Assembly: GCA_020433785.1 (NCBI GenBank)
Contig: JAGRCC010000577.1
Span: forward strand, 1-6,283
Source: Anaerolineae bacterium
Lineage (GTDB): Bacteria > Chloroflexota > Anaerolineae > 4572-78 > J111
Direction: 5' to 3'
Length of the DNA stretch: 6,283 bases
Part shown: positions 5,855 through 6,283 of the stretch, in pieces
Layout: every line of letters starts with the position of its first letter
Numbering within the stretch: the first letter of the stretch is position 1
Notes under the pieces: model-generated
What the model saw: only the letters and a program-made list of their open reading frames with translations
What the model was told of the DNA's origin: nothing
Database searches by the model: none
Position numbers and translations under genes: made by a program

Positions 5855-5883
5855 AAAAATCCGTACGATCTACTTTCTACTCC
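5832..5883 (+). terminator. Long imperfect hairpin between the cyclotransferase gene and hemB
   Basis: GGAGTAGGAAGTAG (5832-5845) pairs over 14 positions with CTACTTTCTACTCC (5870-5883); the one mismatch is a G-U wobble in RNA. GGATT (5846-5850) with AATCC (5858-5862) extends the stem around a 7-nt loop, leaving a 7-nt bulge on the 3' side. No U-tract follows (CCGATTT), so a Rho-independent mechanism is doubtful. The structure could stabilise the 3' end of the upstream mRNA or be a dispersed repeat. Confidence 0.4.
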
Positions 5884-5934
5884 CCGATTTAGATACACCG
5901 CGTTAGTGGATTGAGATAAAAGGAAGACCTTGTT

Positions 5935-6283
5935 ATGATGAATAAACCGTTAGACTTAACGGCCGAAACCACATCGGCTATCGACATCTCCGGCGGGTTT
6001 CCGACCGTTCGCCCCCGGCGGCTGCGCCAAAGTGAATCGATGCGCCGGCTGGTTAGAGAAACCCGACTCAGCCCGGCCGATTTCATTTACCCCTTGTTTG
6101 TCGTTCACGGCCGAGATATTCGCCGAGAGATTACGTCGATGCCGGGGGTGTTCCACCTGTCGATTGATCGCCTGGCCGCCGAAGCGGAAGAAATCGCCCA
6201 ATTGGGCATACCGGGCGTTATTTTGTTTGGCCTGCCGGCCGAAAAAGACCCGATTGGCCGGGAAAATTTTGCCGAGGACGGCA
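5935..6283 (+). CDS. hemB: Porphobilinogen synthase (delta-aminolevulinic acid dehydratase), N-terminal part
   Basis: Condenses two 5-aminolevulinate molecules to porphobilinogen, the first common step of heme, siroheme, corrinoid and chlorophyll synthesis, in the cytoplasm. The gene runs off the right edge; 116 codons are visible. [18 protein letters not shown] (26-43), [11 protein letters not shown] (49-59), [13 protein letters not shown] (66-78) and [14 protein letters not shown] (90-106) are textbook HemB N-terminal segments. The catalytic lysines and the metal-site region lie beyond the window, so the metal type cannot be told. AGGA at 5921-5924 lies 10 nt before the first ATG (5935) and supports it over the adjacent ATG at 5938. 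The 25 residues before RPRR are slightly longer than in many HemB proteins and lack conserved features. No strong promoter is visible in the 121 bp upstream; expression may be independent or by read-through. Confidence 0.95.
   Translation, partial: MMNKPLDLTAETTSAIDISGGFPTVRPRRLRQSESMRRLVRETRLSPADFIYPLFVVHGRDIRREITSMPGVFHLSIDRLAAEAEEIAQLGIPGVILFGLPAEKDPIGRENFAEDG

Noticed and set aside
5889..6201. Minus-strand open frames opposite the start of hemB
   Set aside because: The plus strand here encodes unmistakable HemB sequence through the window edge, so these are shadows.

Overview
The window looks like ordinary chromosomal DNA from a member of the Chloroflexota (Anaerolineae/Caldilineae-like). 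This is an inference. It rests on three exported proteins built as membrane anchor, then a long Thr/Pro-rich 'TPTPT'-type linker, then a folded domain, and on a gene mix of YfhO-type membrane protein, bacterial histone-deacetylase homologue, glutamine cyclotransferase and HemB. No rRNA or other taxonomic marker is present, so the phylum call is moderate in confidence. GC content is fairly high inside the genes and drops clearly between about 4560 and 4870.

Layout. The left edge cuts a YfhO-like membrane protein, of which only the C-terminal part remains (1-708, +). It is followed closely by a complete HtrA/DegP-type serine protease made as a lipoprotein (763-2004, +). A 100-bp gap holds two 20-bp direct repeats and a compound hairpin element. 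It separates the protease from a convergent gene for a membrane-anchored protein whose C-terminal domain resembles a degenerate phosphodiester glycosidase (NAGPA/DUF2233-like) fold (2106-3383, -). Upstream of that gene are a candidate promoter, a pair of 11-bp direct repeats and a perfect 24-bp palindrome. Next is a complete zinc-dependent histone deacetylase/acetylpolyamine amidohydrolase family enzyme (3529-4557, -). An AT-rich divergent intergenic region follows, with a good sigma70-like promoter overlapped by a cluster of CAAATT/AATTTG half-sites. It leads into an anchored glutamine cyclotransferase (4815-5813, +). After a purine-rich heptamer repeat that folds into a long hairpin, the right edge cuts the start of hemB, porphobilinogen synthase (5935 to the end, +).

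How the genes fit together. Three of the six genes encode proteins predicted to face outside the membrane on flexible stalks: the protease, the glycosidase-like protein and the glutamine cyclotransferase. They could take part in envelope protein quality control and modification. The deacetylase and HemB are cytoplasmic and have no evident link to them. I do not see a mobile element, CRISPR array, RNA gene, defence island or biosynthetic cluster. The most unusual items are the degenerate glycosidase-like protein and the structured intergenic sequences.
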